Assembly: GCA_026390555.1 (NCBI GenBank)
Contig: JAPLFS010000010.1
Location: forward strand, 1 to 36,298
Reading direction: 5' to 3'
DNA from: Pseudomonadota bacterium
Lineage (GTDB): Bacteria > Bdellovibrionota_C > UBA2361 > OMII01
DNA length: 36,298 nucleotides
In this document: positions 18,201 to 26,050 of the stretch, piece by piece
How positions within the stretch are numbered: the stretch's first letter is position 1
Layout of the letters: every line of letters starts with the position of its first letter
Notes under the pieces: model-generated
Told to the model about the DNA's origin: nothing
Seen by the model: the letters and a program-made list of their open reading frames with translations, nothing else
Database searches by the model: none
Position numbers and translations under genes: made by a program

Positions 18201-20660
18201 TAGTGGGTGTCCTAAAGTTATATGCCCGAGCCCAAGCTGCATCAGAACTTTACAGGCGGCGGTAATAAATAGCTCCTGCTCAAAGAGATCACAGCACGCA
18301 GCAACGCTCATCGATAAAATATCGTGCACGTTTTTATCCTTATATCGCACCTCAAGTACCGAGGATTGAAAGCGCATACCGAGACAGGACTCGCACTGAA
18401 TAAAAACATCGCTTAAAAACTGCATATCCTCGCGAATAAAGCCAGCTCCCTCGCAGCTAGAGCAGCGACCCGCGTTTACGTTAAAGGAGAAGGAGGATTT
18501 TGAGAGACCTCGCTCCCTCGCCCCCTCGGAGCTAGAGAGCAGCTCACGGATCCGATCCCAGATCTTCGTGTAGGTAGCGATATTAGCGCGCGGGGTTTTA
18601 GAGAGTGGCGATTGATCTACCAGCAGCACCTGTTTTAGGTGCTCAAAGCCTGAAACCTCTGCGGTAATTCTTTGCGGATCAGGTGTAGCACCCTGATAAA
18701 CCTCCCAGGCTGATTCTATTACCTCAGAGAGCAGCGAGCTCTTGCCGCTACCTGAGACCCCGGTCAGGCAAACAAAGGAATTAAGTGGAATATCTAAGTT
18801 TATCGATCTTAGATTGCGGTTTCGAGCGCCACGAATTTTTAAGAGCTCTTTAAAATCTGGCGCAATCTCGCTCGCCGTAAAGGGCGCTATCCCCAACCCT
18901 TGCCACTTAGCAACGGGCCCGAAGTAGGTAACCTCGCCGCCACGCTCGCCGCTCTCTGGACCGAGCTCTAGGATAGAGTCGGCGGCCTGAAGACAATCCT
19001 GATCGTGCTCGACAACGGTTAGGGAGTTACCCCTTGCGGTAAGATCGCGCAGAGCCTTAATAAGCTGCTCGGTATCCCTGGCATGCAGCCCAACTGAGGG
19101 CTCATCGAGTACAAAATGAGTTGAGATTAAATTACTTCCTACGGCGGAGACCAGATTAACACGCTGCGTTTCACCACCGGAGAGGGTGCGCGCCTCTCTA
19201 CTGAGCGCTAGGTACGGGAGCCCCAGAGCATTTAGGTGCCCCAGTCGATTAATGATGTTCTTAAAGAGCTCATCAAGTTGACGTGGAAGTTTATCCCCTT
19301 TCTTTAGCGAAGAGTATAGAGTGCTAAACCATACATGCAGCCTATCAAGTGAAAGGGCTGAGATCTGCGCTATCGTTAGACCGTTGATGCGGTACGCTAG
19401 AGCGTCAGATTTTAATCGTGCACCGCCGCATGATTGGCAATCAACCTGGCTGCGGTAGCGCGCCAGAAACACCCGCACATGCATCTTGTACCGCTTGCGC
19501 TCAAGGTGCTTAAACCAGGCGTTGATACCGACAAAGCTACGCGACTTATGGGTAAAGATAACTTCCCGTTGTTGCGCGGAGAGCGCTGACCACGGAATAT
19601 TAACCGCAATACCCTGTTCGTTACAGAATGCGAGTAGCCGTTTATATTCACTTGCGGACCCCTTGCCACGCCAGCACTCAATCGCGTGCTCTAGGATGCT
19701 TTTCTTGTGATCAGATACGCAGCGGTTGGGGTCTACGACCAAGTTCTTTCCGAAGCCGTTACATTCTGGGCAGGCCCCGATCGGATGGTTGTAAGAGAAG
19801 AGGGCGGGGCGGGGCCTTTCAATCGAGATCTCACCATCGCCGCAGTGATAGGTGCTTTTAAAGATATAAGCTTCAAATTTGCTAGATACCAGACAGGCGC
19901 CGTGCGACACGCTCAAGCGCGCTAGGGGCCGTGTAGTACGTTCGCGCAGCTCTAGCACCTCGACTATGCCAGCACCGAGTGAGAAACATTGCTCTAGGGA
20001 GTCCTGAACCTGTTTACGGGCAAAGCCCTGCTTGCGGCAGCGGTCGATAACGACCGAGATCTCAAGTAGCTTTTTGGCAGGCGGGGAGTCATCTAGGTTT
20101 AAAAGCTCGGCCTGCTTTCTATCGAAGTAGCGCGAGTATCCAAGCATCTGTAACCTACCGAGCAGCTCGGGGGTGTTCTTTGTTTTTACACCGAGTAGAA
20201 AGGTTGCCTCTGGTTTTACCTCGCACCAGCGCTCGATGAGTGCGGCGAGAGATGCCGCATCCCACCTTGATAGGGGAAGTCCGCAGGTTGGACAGACCGG
20301 AATCGCAAGGTTGCTCCACACTATCTTTAAGAGATCGTTTATATCGGTCATCGAACCAACGGTGGAGCGTGAATTAACGATCCGAGTTCGTTGTTGAATG
20401 GCGATGGCAGGGCGTACGTTATCGATTAGGTCAACGCGTGGTCGTTTTACCTTATCAAAGAACTGTCTGGTATAAGGGGAGAAGGTCTCTATGTAGCGCC
20501 GCTGCCCCTCGGCGTATATCGTATCAAAGGCGAGCGAGGACTTGCCTGAACCGGAGAGTCCGGTAATCGCAACGAAGGTGTCGTGCGGGATCTCAAGGGT
20601 GAGTCCTTTTAAGTTGTTCTCTTGAGCGTTTGTAATAACAAGGGAGTTACGCGTTGCCAT
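15279..20660 (-). CDS. uvrA: UvrA, excinuclease ABC subunit A, tandem double-length form
   Basis: A 1793-aa protein consisting of two complete UvrA units, residues 1 to about 930 and about 964 to 1793, joined by a Lys/Arg-rich linker. UvrA finds DNA lesions for nucleotide excision repair. Walker A motifs occur at 34-42 (GLSGSGKSS) and near 632, 990 and 1482 (GVSGSGKS[ST]). CxxC zinc modules (CPTCG, CSSCEGAG, CQICQRG, CPTCKGQG) are in both units. ABC signatures are LSGGETQRV, LSGGEAQRL, LSNGELQRL and LSGGESQRL; the third, in unit two near 1335, has Asn for the first Gly. DEPS/DEPT Walker B motifs are all kept. Ordinary UvrA is about 940 aa and works as a dimer; here the dimer may be covalent. 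Chlamydial UvrA is known in this double form (about 1786 aa in C. trachomatis). Confidence 0.95.
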   Translation of the reverse strand: MATRNSLVITNAQENNLKGLTLEIPHDTFVAITGLSGSGKSSLAFDTIYAEGQRRYIETFSPYTRQFFDKVKRPRVDLIDNVRPAIAIQQRTRIVNSRSTVGSMTDINDLLKIVWSNLAIPVCPTCGLPLSRWDAASLAALIERWCEVKPEATFLLGVKTKNTPELLGRLQMLGYSRYFDRKQAELLNLDDSPPAKKLLEISVVIDRCRKQGFARKQVQDSLEQCFSLGAGIVEVLELRERTTRPLARLSVSHGACLVSSKFEAYIFKSTYHCGDGEISIERPRPALFSYNHPIGACPECNGFGKNLVVDPNRCVSDHKKSILEHAIECWRGKGSASEYKRLLAFCNEQGIAVNIPWSALSAQQREVIFTHKSRSFVGINAWFKHLERKRYKMHVRVFLARYRSQVDCQSCGGARLKSDALAYRINGLTIAQISALSLDRLHVWFSTLYSSLKKGDKLPRQLDELFKNIINRLGHLNALGLPYLALSREARTLSGGETQRVNLVSAVGSNLISTHFVLDEPSVGLHARDTEQLIKALRDLTARGNSLTVVEHDQDCLQAADSILELGPESGERGGEVTYFGPVAKWQGLGIAPFTASEIAPDFKELLKIRGARNRNLRSINLDIPLNSFVCLTGVSGSGKSSLLSEVIESAWEVYQGATPDPQRITAEVSGFEHLKQVLLVDQSPLSKTPRANIATYTKIWDRIRELLSSSEGARERGLSKSSFSFNVNAGRCSSCEGAGFIREDMQFLSDVFIQCESCLGMRFQSSVLEVRYKDKNVHDILSMSVAACCDLFEQELFITAACKVLMQLGLGHITLGHPLSDLSGGEAQRLKLVPHIVEGARGRSLFLFDEPTTGLHVRDIERLLALFNLLCSQGHSIICVEHNLRLIASAAWIVDLGPEGGAQGGEVLREGTPRDLILSLKDPTQRESLTARYLAQFVEQNSYKKKRARPRSVKAKSAIPAKRITTIDIIGAKEHNLKNISLSIPLNSLITLSGVSGSGKSTIAKDILYAEGQRRYLDCLSPYARQFIKELKKPAIDEIRNVQPTICVYQHTFQPSALSTVGTMSEVYNFLRLLYAKVGLQFCPDHPDQSISPLSAEQIAEHLKQHYSGSIRLFAPVVNQKKGSHKAVFQRAIESEISEVRIDGALTSPMKFIEQGLAKSKVHSIEFVTARFNVKTMPLDLVIEGVKQALAIGAGTVIVSSASGERVFSSQRTCQICQRGFFKPDPEDLSFNSRRGRCVLCDGRGVIKTGACPECYGTRLNEIGRNIKLFNKNIHELTTLTAPILHKQLNGLISNSAADKIIEPIVKELNSKLQTLTGLGLEHLALNRECLTLSNGELQRLRLATAMGSPLCGVTYIFDEPSAGLHPADNKLLLGKLVELKERGNTVIQIEHEIDNILAAEHIIDVGPGAGTHGGEIVFQGSVSDACLEARSATARALTTPLEIKAPIVSSSEQLLITNATCNNLKNLTLSLPLKSLVTVAGVSGSGKSSLVHGVIVAALSVGSQSKGTFKGAHGSVKSSLEIERCIVVDQQPIGRSPRSTPASYLGIWDEVRKLYAETLEAKSRGWGASFFSHNTGKGRCPTCKGQGELTLEMSFLAEARVLCESCLGSRFTPQADSVRFKELNVSQVLQLTFEQARAIFINHRKIHQACKLACELGLGYLTLGQSSSTLSGGESQRLKLTSELHGSRRGHTIYILDEPTTGLHRLDVALLLKGLQGLVQQGHSVIVIEHDADTISRSDWVLELGPGPGALGGNVVFQGVPSELVRAKTAWGAALRERIALHGSFKPARAA

Positions 20661-20667
20661 TTCTGCT

Positions 20668-20697
20668 ACTATATCGTGCAGCGCAGTGTTACAGCAA
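20668..20697 (-). promoter_or_regulatory. Candidate uvrA promoter
   Basis: On the minus strand TATAGT (20668-20673) lies 18 bp after TTGCTG (20692-20697), just upstream of the uvrA ATG at 20660. The leader would be very short. No LexA-type palindrome is seen here, so SOS control is not indicated. Confidence 0.35.
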
Positions 20698-20719
20698 TAA
20701 ACAGCAGGGGAAAATTGCG

Positions 20720-21913
20720 GTGTATTGGAAACAGGTCAAGCTAACTTTATTACTTGCGTTAGGGGTATTAGCTCCAGCACCTTTGAGCGCCGTGAGGGCC
20801 GAGGAGGGGAAGAGAGCGGAGAAGCAGCAGGGGCTGTGCGCAGTAGCAGAGCAAGCTATGCAGGAAGCCATCAGGGTAAGGGGATTGAAATCCAAGGGGC
20901 CCGTGCCCTGTGTCGTCTCAAGTCGGGCAGAAATTGAGCAGTTCCTGCGAACAACTATTAAAGACAAGCTTCCTCCGCATAAGCTGCAGGCTGAGCAGCT
21001 TGTCTACCGCGCTGTCGGCCTTATTCCAGATGACTATAACTATACAGAGGGGCTAATCGAGCTCTATCTTAGCCAGATCGGGGGCTACTACGACCCAGAA
21101 AAGAAGCACTTCGTTATGGCTGATTGGATGCCGAGCGAGTTGCAGGAGGTTGTGGCGGTGCATGAGTTAACGCACGCCCTGCAGGATCAGTACATTAACC
21201 TTGAGCAGCTCCTCGATCCCAAAAACGACAACGGCGATGAGCTACTCGCCTATTCAGCTTTGGTTGAGGGGGATGCAACCTTGACGATACTTGATAGCCA
21301 GCACCGTAGGACGGCGCAGCCTTCCTCGGAGGCTAGCCAAGACCTGCCCCAAGTGCCAACGGCTCTTAAGGCAATACTTTTCTTTCCGTATACGCACGGT
21401 TTAAAGTTTGCACAGGAGCTGCTTGAGCATGGTGGTTATAAGAGGATTAATCAGGCACTGCGAGATCCCCCGCACAGCTCGCGCGAGATCCTGCACCCTG
21501 CGGAGTATCTCTCTAATACTGAGGTACGCCAGATTCCAGGCTTAGAGGAGCTTGACGGGGTTTCTGATGGCTACTCGCCGGAGTACAGCGACACCCTGGG
21601 AGAGTTCAGCATTAAGGCGCTACTCGATACAGATGCGAGCGGCTCAATAACTAGTGCGCAAGGTGCAGCGGGTTGGGTAGGGGATAGGATAGGGGTCTTT
21701 CCGGTGCAAAATAAGGAGAGATTAATCTCTTGGCTAACCAGGTGGGAGAGTGCTGCCGATGCGCAGGAGTTTTTTAAGGCCTACAAAAAACTGCTCGAAG
21801 CGCGTTATGGAAAAAAGATCTCAGTGAGCAGGATTCAACTTACTCCAATAAAGGCCCTAGAGCTGAGCATTAAGGGGAGTAGCGTTTCAATTCGGTTCTA
21901 TATTACTCAATAG
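20720..21913 (+). CDS. Secreted HExxH metalloprotease-like protein
   Basis: The frame is open from 20654, but GTG 20720 is preferred: AGGGG lies about 10 bases before it and it begins directly with a signal peptide (KLTLLLALGVLAPAPLSAVRA). The product is 397 aa. Residues 148-152 read HELTH, the zinc-binding HExxH motif, inside the helix VVAVHELTHALQDQY. About 35 residues later comes ALVEGDAT, whose Glu could be the third ligand as in gluzincins. The segment QIGGYYDPEKKHFVMADW before it is a beta hairpin usual ahead of such helices. It is likely a periplasmic or exported peptidase; the substrate is unknown. It is transcribed divergently from uvrA, with the two 5' regions almost overlapping. 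Confidence 0.75.
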   Translation: MYWKQVKLTLLLALGVLAPAPLSAVRAEEGKRAEKQQGLCAVAEQAMQEAIRVRGLKSKGPVPCVVSSRAEIEQFLRTTIKDKLPPHKLQAEQLVYRAVGLIPDDYNYTEGLIELYLSQIGGYYDPEKKHFVMADWMPSELQEVVAVHELTHALQDQYINLEQLLDPKNDNGDELLAYSALVEGDATLTILDSQHRRTAQPSSEASQDLPQVPTALKAILFFPYTHGLKFAQELLEHGGYKRINQALRDPPHSSREILHPAEYLSNTEVRQIPGLEELDGVSDGYSPEYSDTLGEFSIKALLDTDASGSITSAQGAAGWVGDRIGVFPVQNKERLISWLTRWESAADAQEFFKAYKKLLEARYGKKISVSRIQLTPIKALELSIKGSSVSIRFYITQ

Positions 21914-22115
21914 CTAGCAGCGAGTAGTACGTAGTAGTCAGTGCAGATGCGGGTGAAAGTTTAGCGTCTCGCCAGCAGTTCGCACCGTTAATATAGCGGC
22001 CTGTTTCCGCGCATAGTTTCCAAGGCGTATTGCCTGCAAGGAAGAGACAACTACACAGATACCAGCAAAAAGCGGCTTCGCACTAGCAAATTATCTAGCA
22101 TAAGCAAAACTACTA

Positions 22116-22523
22116 CTAGTATTTGGCTCTTGATTGTAGTCCGCAAACTCTAGAAATCTTCCTGCGTCTTGTAGCAATAAAAGTATAGAATACAGAGAAC
22201 AAAGGCTTGATAAGTGGAACTCTAAAAATTAAATAGAGCGGGGTAAGCCACCATATTTTGGCTGATAAATAATCAAAAAAATCTACTCCTTTTAATATCT
22301 TCTTTTCTGAGGTGAAAAGATGAATAGAATTTAACAGAGTTGCCTCAGATAGCCCAGTTAGGGGCTCGATCCACTCTTCCTGTAGGGCGGCAATAGAGAA
22401 GCCGTATTTTTCGAAAAGTAATTTTCTCTCGCCAATAAATACTGAACAAACTCCACAAGTGCCATCGTAAATAATTAGTCCTAATTTTCCAATACGATCG
22501 CTATCTTTAAAGTCAGTATTCAT
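22116..22523 (-). CDS. DCC-family (DUF393) thiol-disulfide oxidoreductase-like protein
   Basis: A 135-aa protein with YDGTCGVCSVFIGERK at 19-34, the DGxCxxC motif that defines the DCC/DUF393 family, predicted thioredoxin-like redox proteins. The remainder matches the usual pattern: a helix region, LFTSEKKILKGVDFFDYLSAK, then two hydrophobic segments (PLYLIFRVPLIKPLFSVFYTFI) that may touch the membrane. It is on the minus strand, about 320 bp downstream of the SOUL gene and pointing the same way, but the AT-rich gap makes co-transcription uncertain. A 16-bp inverted repeat lies 29 bp upstream of its start. DCC proteins often occur near photolyase-type and stress genes, which fits the region. 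Confidence 0.8.
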   Translation of the reverse strand: MNTDFKDSDRIGKLGLIIYDGTCGVCSVFIGERKLLFEKYGFSIAALQEEWIEPLTGLSEATLLNSIHLFTSEKKILKGVDFFDYLSAKIWWLTPLYLIFRVPLIKPLFSVFYTFIATRRRKISRVCGLQSRAKY

Positions 22524-22840
22524 AAATAAACTTCAGGTGCAGGTGTCAATTAGTATAAGTTTATACTGTATAGAAAACACACGCGATTCTAAGTATAAAT
22601 TAGCCAGTCTTTCTAAGTAATATAGGTGCAAATTAAGAAAATTACAAAGTAGAAAACATGGTATAGGTAAGCTACTAGTGCCTAGGGAAGCTCTAACTTA
22701 TCGAAATCTCCTAGCGGCCTTACTAAAGCAGCTACTTAGAGATAAATATTTTACCGTAGCTTTTTTAAGAGTAATTTTTAAGGTCATTTAAAAGGCACTG
22801 ACACCTCTTAATGATTAGATTTTGAAGCTAACAGTTCTTG
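22524..22840. other. AT-rich spacer, no gene seen
   Basis: About 317 bp, clearly richer in A/T than the core genes. No frame with protein-like content and no terminator hairpin was found. The only structured element is the inverted repeat at 22552-22567. Confidence 0.4.
22552..22567. promoter_or_regulatory. Inverted repeat, possible operator
   Basis: AGTATAA and TTATACT separated by GT form a 16-bp two-fold symmetric site 29 bp upstream of the DCC-family start. Position and size suit a dimeric regulator or a -10 region. No regulator gene is in the window, so the binding protein is unknown. Confidence 0.35.
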
Positions 22841-23473
22841 CTACTTAGGTTCGACCCTTATGATAGCTTCATTTCTCCTAAGAAACGGAATGGCGAATGG
22901 CGGGTCATAGCCAAGAAAAGATGCTACCGAGACCGTCTTCCACCTTGAGCCATTAAGGATTTTTTGCAATCGATCACTTGCGCTTAGAAAGCGTGCTTCA
23001 GAATTTGAGCCAGAATAAGTAATCGCCGCAAATATTTCTTCTGGTAAGCTAATAATTTTTACCCGCGGGTCATTGGGTTTAGGTGCACTGTCAACGCTAA
23101 ACGAGCGTGGTAAAAAGAATTGCATATTAACTCCGCTGTAACCTGACTTGGAAGTTTCAACGGGTGAGGTCATCGCAATCTTTGTTGATACATTATCAAC
23201 CTGTACAGGTGTCGTCATTGCGACCTTGTCGCTGGAGCTATTTTCACCAGAGATATAGCGAAAGAGGAGCATGAACGCCTCATTTTTATTATTCATGTTG
23301 TTCACCACTGCCACTACGCGTGCAGGGTACTGTCTGACCTCTACATTCTCAATTTTATCTATAACCTTATAATTGAGCTGCTCGTACCCACTTCGAATCC
23401 CAAATACTGAGCAGCCTGGTAAAATAGTCATTATGAATGCAAAACAGGAAATAATTAATGAACATCGCCTCAT
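22841..23473 (-). CDS. SOUL-family heme-binding lipoprotein
   Basis: The ATG at 23473 gives 210 aa starting with a lipoprotein signal peptide (MRRCSLIISCFAFIMTILPGC). A GTG at 23506 would add 11 unlikely residues. The mature part begins YEQLNYKVIDKIENVEVRQYP, the typical start of SOUL/HEBP proteins, and has the repeated signature KVAMTTPVQV and KIAMTSPVE, then FFLPRSFSVDSAPKPNDPRV. SOUL proteins bind heme or other tetrapyrroles loosely. Here an envelope-anchored form is expected. In this neighbourhood a role in tetrapyrrole or light-damage handling is possible but is inference. No Shine-Dalgarno is visible. Confidence 0.85.
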   Translation of the reverse strand: MRRCSLIISCFAFIMTILPGCSVFGIRSGYEQLNYKVIDKIENVEVRQYPARVVAVVNNMNNKNEAFMLLFRYISGENSSSDKVAMTTPVQVDNVSTKIAMTSPVETSKSGYSGVNMQFFLPRSFSVDSAPKPNDPRVKIISLPEEIFAAITYSGSNSEARFLSASDRLQKILNGSRWKTVSVASFLGYDPPFAIPFLRRNEAIIRVEPK

Positions 23474-23514
23474 TTTATGATGATAATATACAGTAATCGC
23501 GAGCACAAATACCT

Positions 23515-23614
23515 AAAGGATAGGAAGGCCGACTCACTTTTGGCAAGTATTTGCTTTGAGTTACACAGAGCTTCCCATGAAGATTTTGTAGGGCTCGGTC
23601 ATAACCGCCGTAAG
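23515..23614 (+). repeat. R3 dispersed repeat, copy A
   Basis: It starts AAAGGATA and continues with ACTCACTTTTGGCAAGTAT, TTGCTTTGAG and TTTTGTAGGGCTCGGTC. Copies B (32685-32837) and C (34461-34617) have the same order and orientation. It lies just upstream of the SOUL gene start, between it and the unknown membrane-protein gene. Confidence 0.75.
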
Positions 23615-23627
23615 ATTAAGATCATTC

Positions 23628-23669
23628 AAGATGATTGGTATAAGATGATTGGTATAAGATGATTGGTAC
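23628..23669 (+). repeat. 14-bp tandem repeat, three units
   Basis: AAGATGATTGGTAT occurs at 23628-23641 and 23642-23655, and once more at 23656-23669 with the last base changed to C. It directly follows R3 copy A. Confidence 0.8.
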
Positions 23670-23833
23670 ACTGCTGCTTCTGGTCCACGACGATTCCGAT
23701 TTTCCAGAACTTTCGGGCTCCTTATGGGCTCTGTTACCATGTTACTAGCGCAGATCAGCTACTTGTGGAAAGTTAATTGATCTTCCTATCCTCAGTTCTG
23801 GCTCCCATAGTCAAAAAGTTTAAGGTTAATCAC

Positions 23834-24718
23834 ATGACAATCACAGAAACAGGGGCTCGATACCTTTCAGGAATATTCACGAACCACGTAACTAAACGAA
23901 ATGTTCGTGCCTTCGAGGTATTTGTTATCAGGGTTGCAGTATTGTTTTTTATCGGTCACCTAGCGCTCATATTCCTTTTGAATAATATACCTGCGCTATA
24001 CAGTGGGAGATCTTTTAATTACCTCAAGGCGATTTATACCCCCTTCAGCTTTATTCTCGTCTACGAGGTTTTTCTTCTGGTTATTATCCTACCGGAATCG
24101 ATGACCGAGTTCATCGGAAAACAGTTTGAAATTATTACTCTAATAACTCTTAGAAGCTTTTTTCACGACGTAGCCGACGTTCATATGCATACAATTCTGA
24201 GGCTCTCTGACCCCGCTATAATAGCACTTGGCTACGATTTAATCGCCTCGCTCAGCATGTTTGCACTAACCGTTACCTTCCATCGACTACACTCACGACA
24301 CCGAAGCGATGTTAATCATACGCTTAAGCAGTTAATAAACTTAAAGAAATCTGTGTCTGTGTGCCTACTCATCCTTCTCGCGTTCACGAGCTTGTATAAT
24401 CTCCAGAGCTGGGTCTTTCACGCTATCCCTGCCCTAGTTAATCACACGGAGTTCCCAAATCCTAATTCATTTTTCTATACAGATTTCTTTGCGGTGATGA
24501 TTTTCGCCGACGTTCTCCTGTTAATCATATCGTTTCTGTATGATTCTTCTTTTTATAGCGTTATTCGTAATGCGAGCTTCATCATCTCAACGGTCCTTCT
24601 TCGTCTTTCGCTCAGCATGGAGCGCCCAATGAATCATCTTGTCATCATAGTCGCCTTCGTTTTCTCGATAGCAGTAATGACTACGCTTCAATTCAGGCAC
24701 AAAGTCTATACGGAGTGA
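23834..24718 (+). CDS. Integral membrane protein of unknown function next to the rhodopsin
   Basis: The frame is open from a TTG at 23777, but ATG 23834 is preferred (AAGG about 10 bases before it); this gives 294 aa. About seven hydrophobic segments are seen: VFVIRVAVLFFIGHLALIFL, FILVYEVFLLVIILP, a central pair, then VSVCLLILLAF, FFAVMIFADVLLLIISF, SFIISTVLLRLSL and HLVIIVAFVFSIAV. After the second comes a conserved-looking amphipathic stretch (SMTEFIGKQFEIITLITLRS) followed by FHDVADVHMH, rich in His and Asp. I do not recognise the family. It is not a rhodopsin: there is no retinal-lysine motif. It is on the same strand, 527 bp upstream of the rhodopsin. Confidence 0.7.
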   Translation: MTITETGARYLSGIFTNHVTKRNVRAFEVFVIRVAVLFFIGHLALIFLLNNIPALYSGRSFNYLKAIYTPFSFILVYEVFLLVIILPESMTEFIGKQFEIITLITLRSFFHDVADVHMHTILRLSDPAIIALGYDLIASLSMFALTVTFHRLHSRHRSDVNHTLKQLINLKKSVSVCLLILLAFTSLYNLQSWVFHAIPALVNHTEFPNPNSFFYTDFFAVMIFADVLLLIISFLYDSSFYSVIRNASFIISTVLLRLSLSMERPMNHLVIIVAFVFSIAVMTTLQFRHKVYTE

Positions 24719-25245
24719 TCTTCTAGGCAGTGATCGTAAAGCGAGGCTATACTCTTCTATAAAGCGTCCTGGATTCCTTCTTTGCTTAACTTAGCTGAGT
24801 GCAATTTCAACCCCGCACGCCTGAGAGCTCACATAATAGAAATAAGCATTGGTATGATTCGAGTCACAACTCTGCCTAGAAAGTGCCCACCGTATTTCAG
24901 CTTTAAATATGGATAATTAAACAATGTTAATATCATAAGAGGTCATAGCAATAAGATTTAATTCCAGTGATTAGCCTACGAGGCACAGCTAGTACTCTTA
25001 AAAACAAAACAAATATCATGTCCAACTACCTGTTATGACATTTAAACCCCATAATCAACGCGAAAGCTCGCCAGCCTAACGCCATGCTATTAAGTAGAAC
25101 AAGACCGAATGCCTATTTTTAGCTCTAGCTAGATGCTGCGGTGTTGGACTATTCGAAGACTACGGTAGCTGTTGTCTACTGGTAGCCCGTCTAAAAAATA
25201 GGCTAAAATTGAATAGTTAATATACTTAAATATGGTCGTTAAATT
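24719..25245. other. Long leader region before the rhodopsin gene
   Basis: No gene is seen in 527 bp. It is AT-rich towards the 3' end. The length is unusual beside the tight spacing of the following operon, so promoter and control sites of the rhodopsin gene probably lie here. Confidence 0.4.
25221..25226 (+). promoter_or_regulatory. Candidate -10 box of the rhodopsin gene
   Basis: TATACT matches the -10 consensus in five of six positions, 20 bp before the ATG. No good -35 box is found at 16-18 bp, so an activator may be needed if this is the promoter. Confidence 0.25.
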
Positions 25246-25989
25246 ATGGAAATGATAAATTTAGAGCAGTTTGAGCTTGTATCCAATGCATTCTCATTTG
25301 CTATAGCAGTAATGGGAGCAGCAACGGTATTTCTTTTCTTAGGACGCTCGCAGGTTGCTCCTAAATACAAAACGGCAGTTACAATCAGCGGTATTGTTAC
25401 CCTAATTGCTTTCTACCACTACTGGAGAATCTTTGATTCTTGGCAGGCTGCATACACAGTGACTTCTACTGGTGTTACAGCAACTGTAACCAAGTTCAAC
25501 GATGCTTACCGCTACGTTGACTGGCTCCTCACAGTTCCGCTTCTTCTTCTTGAGCTCATCCTTGTGATGGGACTTTCCCGTGAAGAGACGGTTTCTAAAG
25601 GCAAGGCACTAGCTACGGCTGCGGTTGCTATGGTTCTTCTTGGATATCCAGGAGAGATCAGCAACATTACCGGTGAACGTTGGAAGTGGTGGTTTCTTGC
25701 GATGATACCTTTTGTATACATCGTGATTAAGCTGTTTTCGGGCCTTACAAAAGCGATCAACTCACAGCCTGAGTCTGTTCGTCAGATGGTAAGCGATGCT
25801 CGTACCCTGACTGTCCTGTCATGGTGCTTCTACCCAGTTGTATTCATCCTACCAATGCTAGGAGTTGGTGGACCTGAGTCAACAACGTACGTACAGGTTG
25901 GATATACAATCGCTGACATAGTAGCTAAGGCGCTATTCGGTGTATTTATATTCGCTGTAGCGGTTCGTAAGTCTGAGTCCAACGCGTAA
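25246..25989 (+). CDS. Xanthorhodopsin-like light-driven proton pump
   Basis: A 247-aa seven-helix microbial rhodopsin. Helix C reads YRYVDWLLTVPLLLLELIL: R89, D92 (Schiff-base counterion and acceptor), T96 and E103 (donor) give the outward proton-pump pattern of proteorhodopsin D97/T101/E108. H58 (YHYWRIF) matches the acceptor-partner His of helix B. K228 in IADIVAKALFG binds retinal, with D224 four residues before. L100 equals the tuning site 105, predicting green absorption. FNDAYRYVDW and GYPGEIS are typical of the xanthorhodopsin-like clade. Aligning WKWWFLAMIPF to the helix E of xanthorhodopsin puts Trp149 at the antenna-fenestration Gly, so carotenoid antenna binding is not expected; this last point is an alignment by eye. 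The ribosome site is weak. A strong terminator follows. Confidence 0.95.
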   Translation: MEMINLEQFELVSNAFSFAIAVMGAATVFLFLGRSQVAPKYKTAVTISGIVTLIAFYHYWRIFDSWQAAYTVTSTGVTATVTKFNDAYRYVDWLLTVPLLLLELILVMGLSREETVSKGKALATAAVAMVLLGYPGEISNITGERWKWWFLAMIPFVYIVIKLFSGLTKAINSQPESVRQMVSDARTLTVLSWCFYPVVFILPMLGVGGPESTTYVQVGYTIADIVAKALFGVFIFAVAVRKSESNA

Positions 25990-26020
25990 GCGAGAGACAA
26001 AGACCAAAAAGAACCTTAAA

Positions 26021-26050
26021 AGCAGCGTCGAAAGACGCTGCTTTTTTTTT
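26021..26050 (+). terminator. Strong rho-independent terminator after the rhodopsin gene
   Basis: AGCAGCGTC (26021-26029), GAAA tetraloop, GACGCTGCT (26034-26042) and a run of nine T. It separates rhodopsin transcription from the crt-blh operon and would allow the pump to be expressed independently of its pigment pathway. Confidence 0.9.

Noticed and set aside
20654-20719. Upstream start of the metalloprotease
   Set aside because: It would place 22 residues before the signal peptide and overlap the uvrA start; GTG 20720 has a ribosome site and begins at the signal peptide.
23628-23669. CRISPR-like array
   Set aside because: Three direct 14-bp units without spacers; too short, and no cas gene is near.
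23834-24718. Second rhodopsin or a heliorhodopsin
   Set aside because: It has about seven hydrophobic segments, but no Lys in a final helix with the retinal motif and no helix C Arg/Asp or Arg/Glu pattern.
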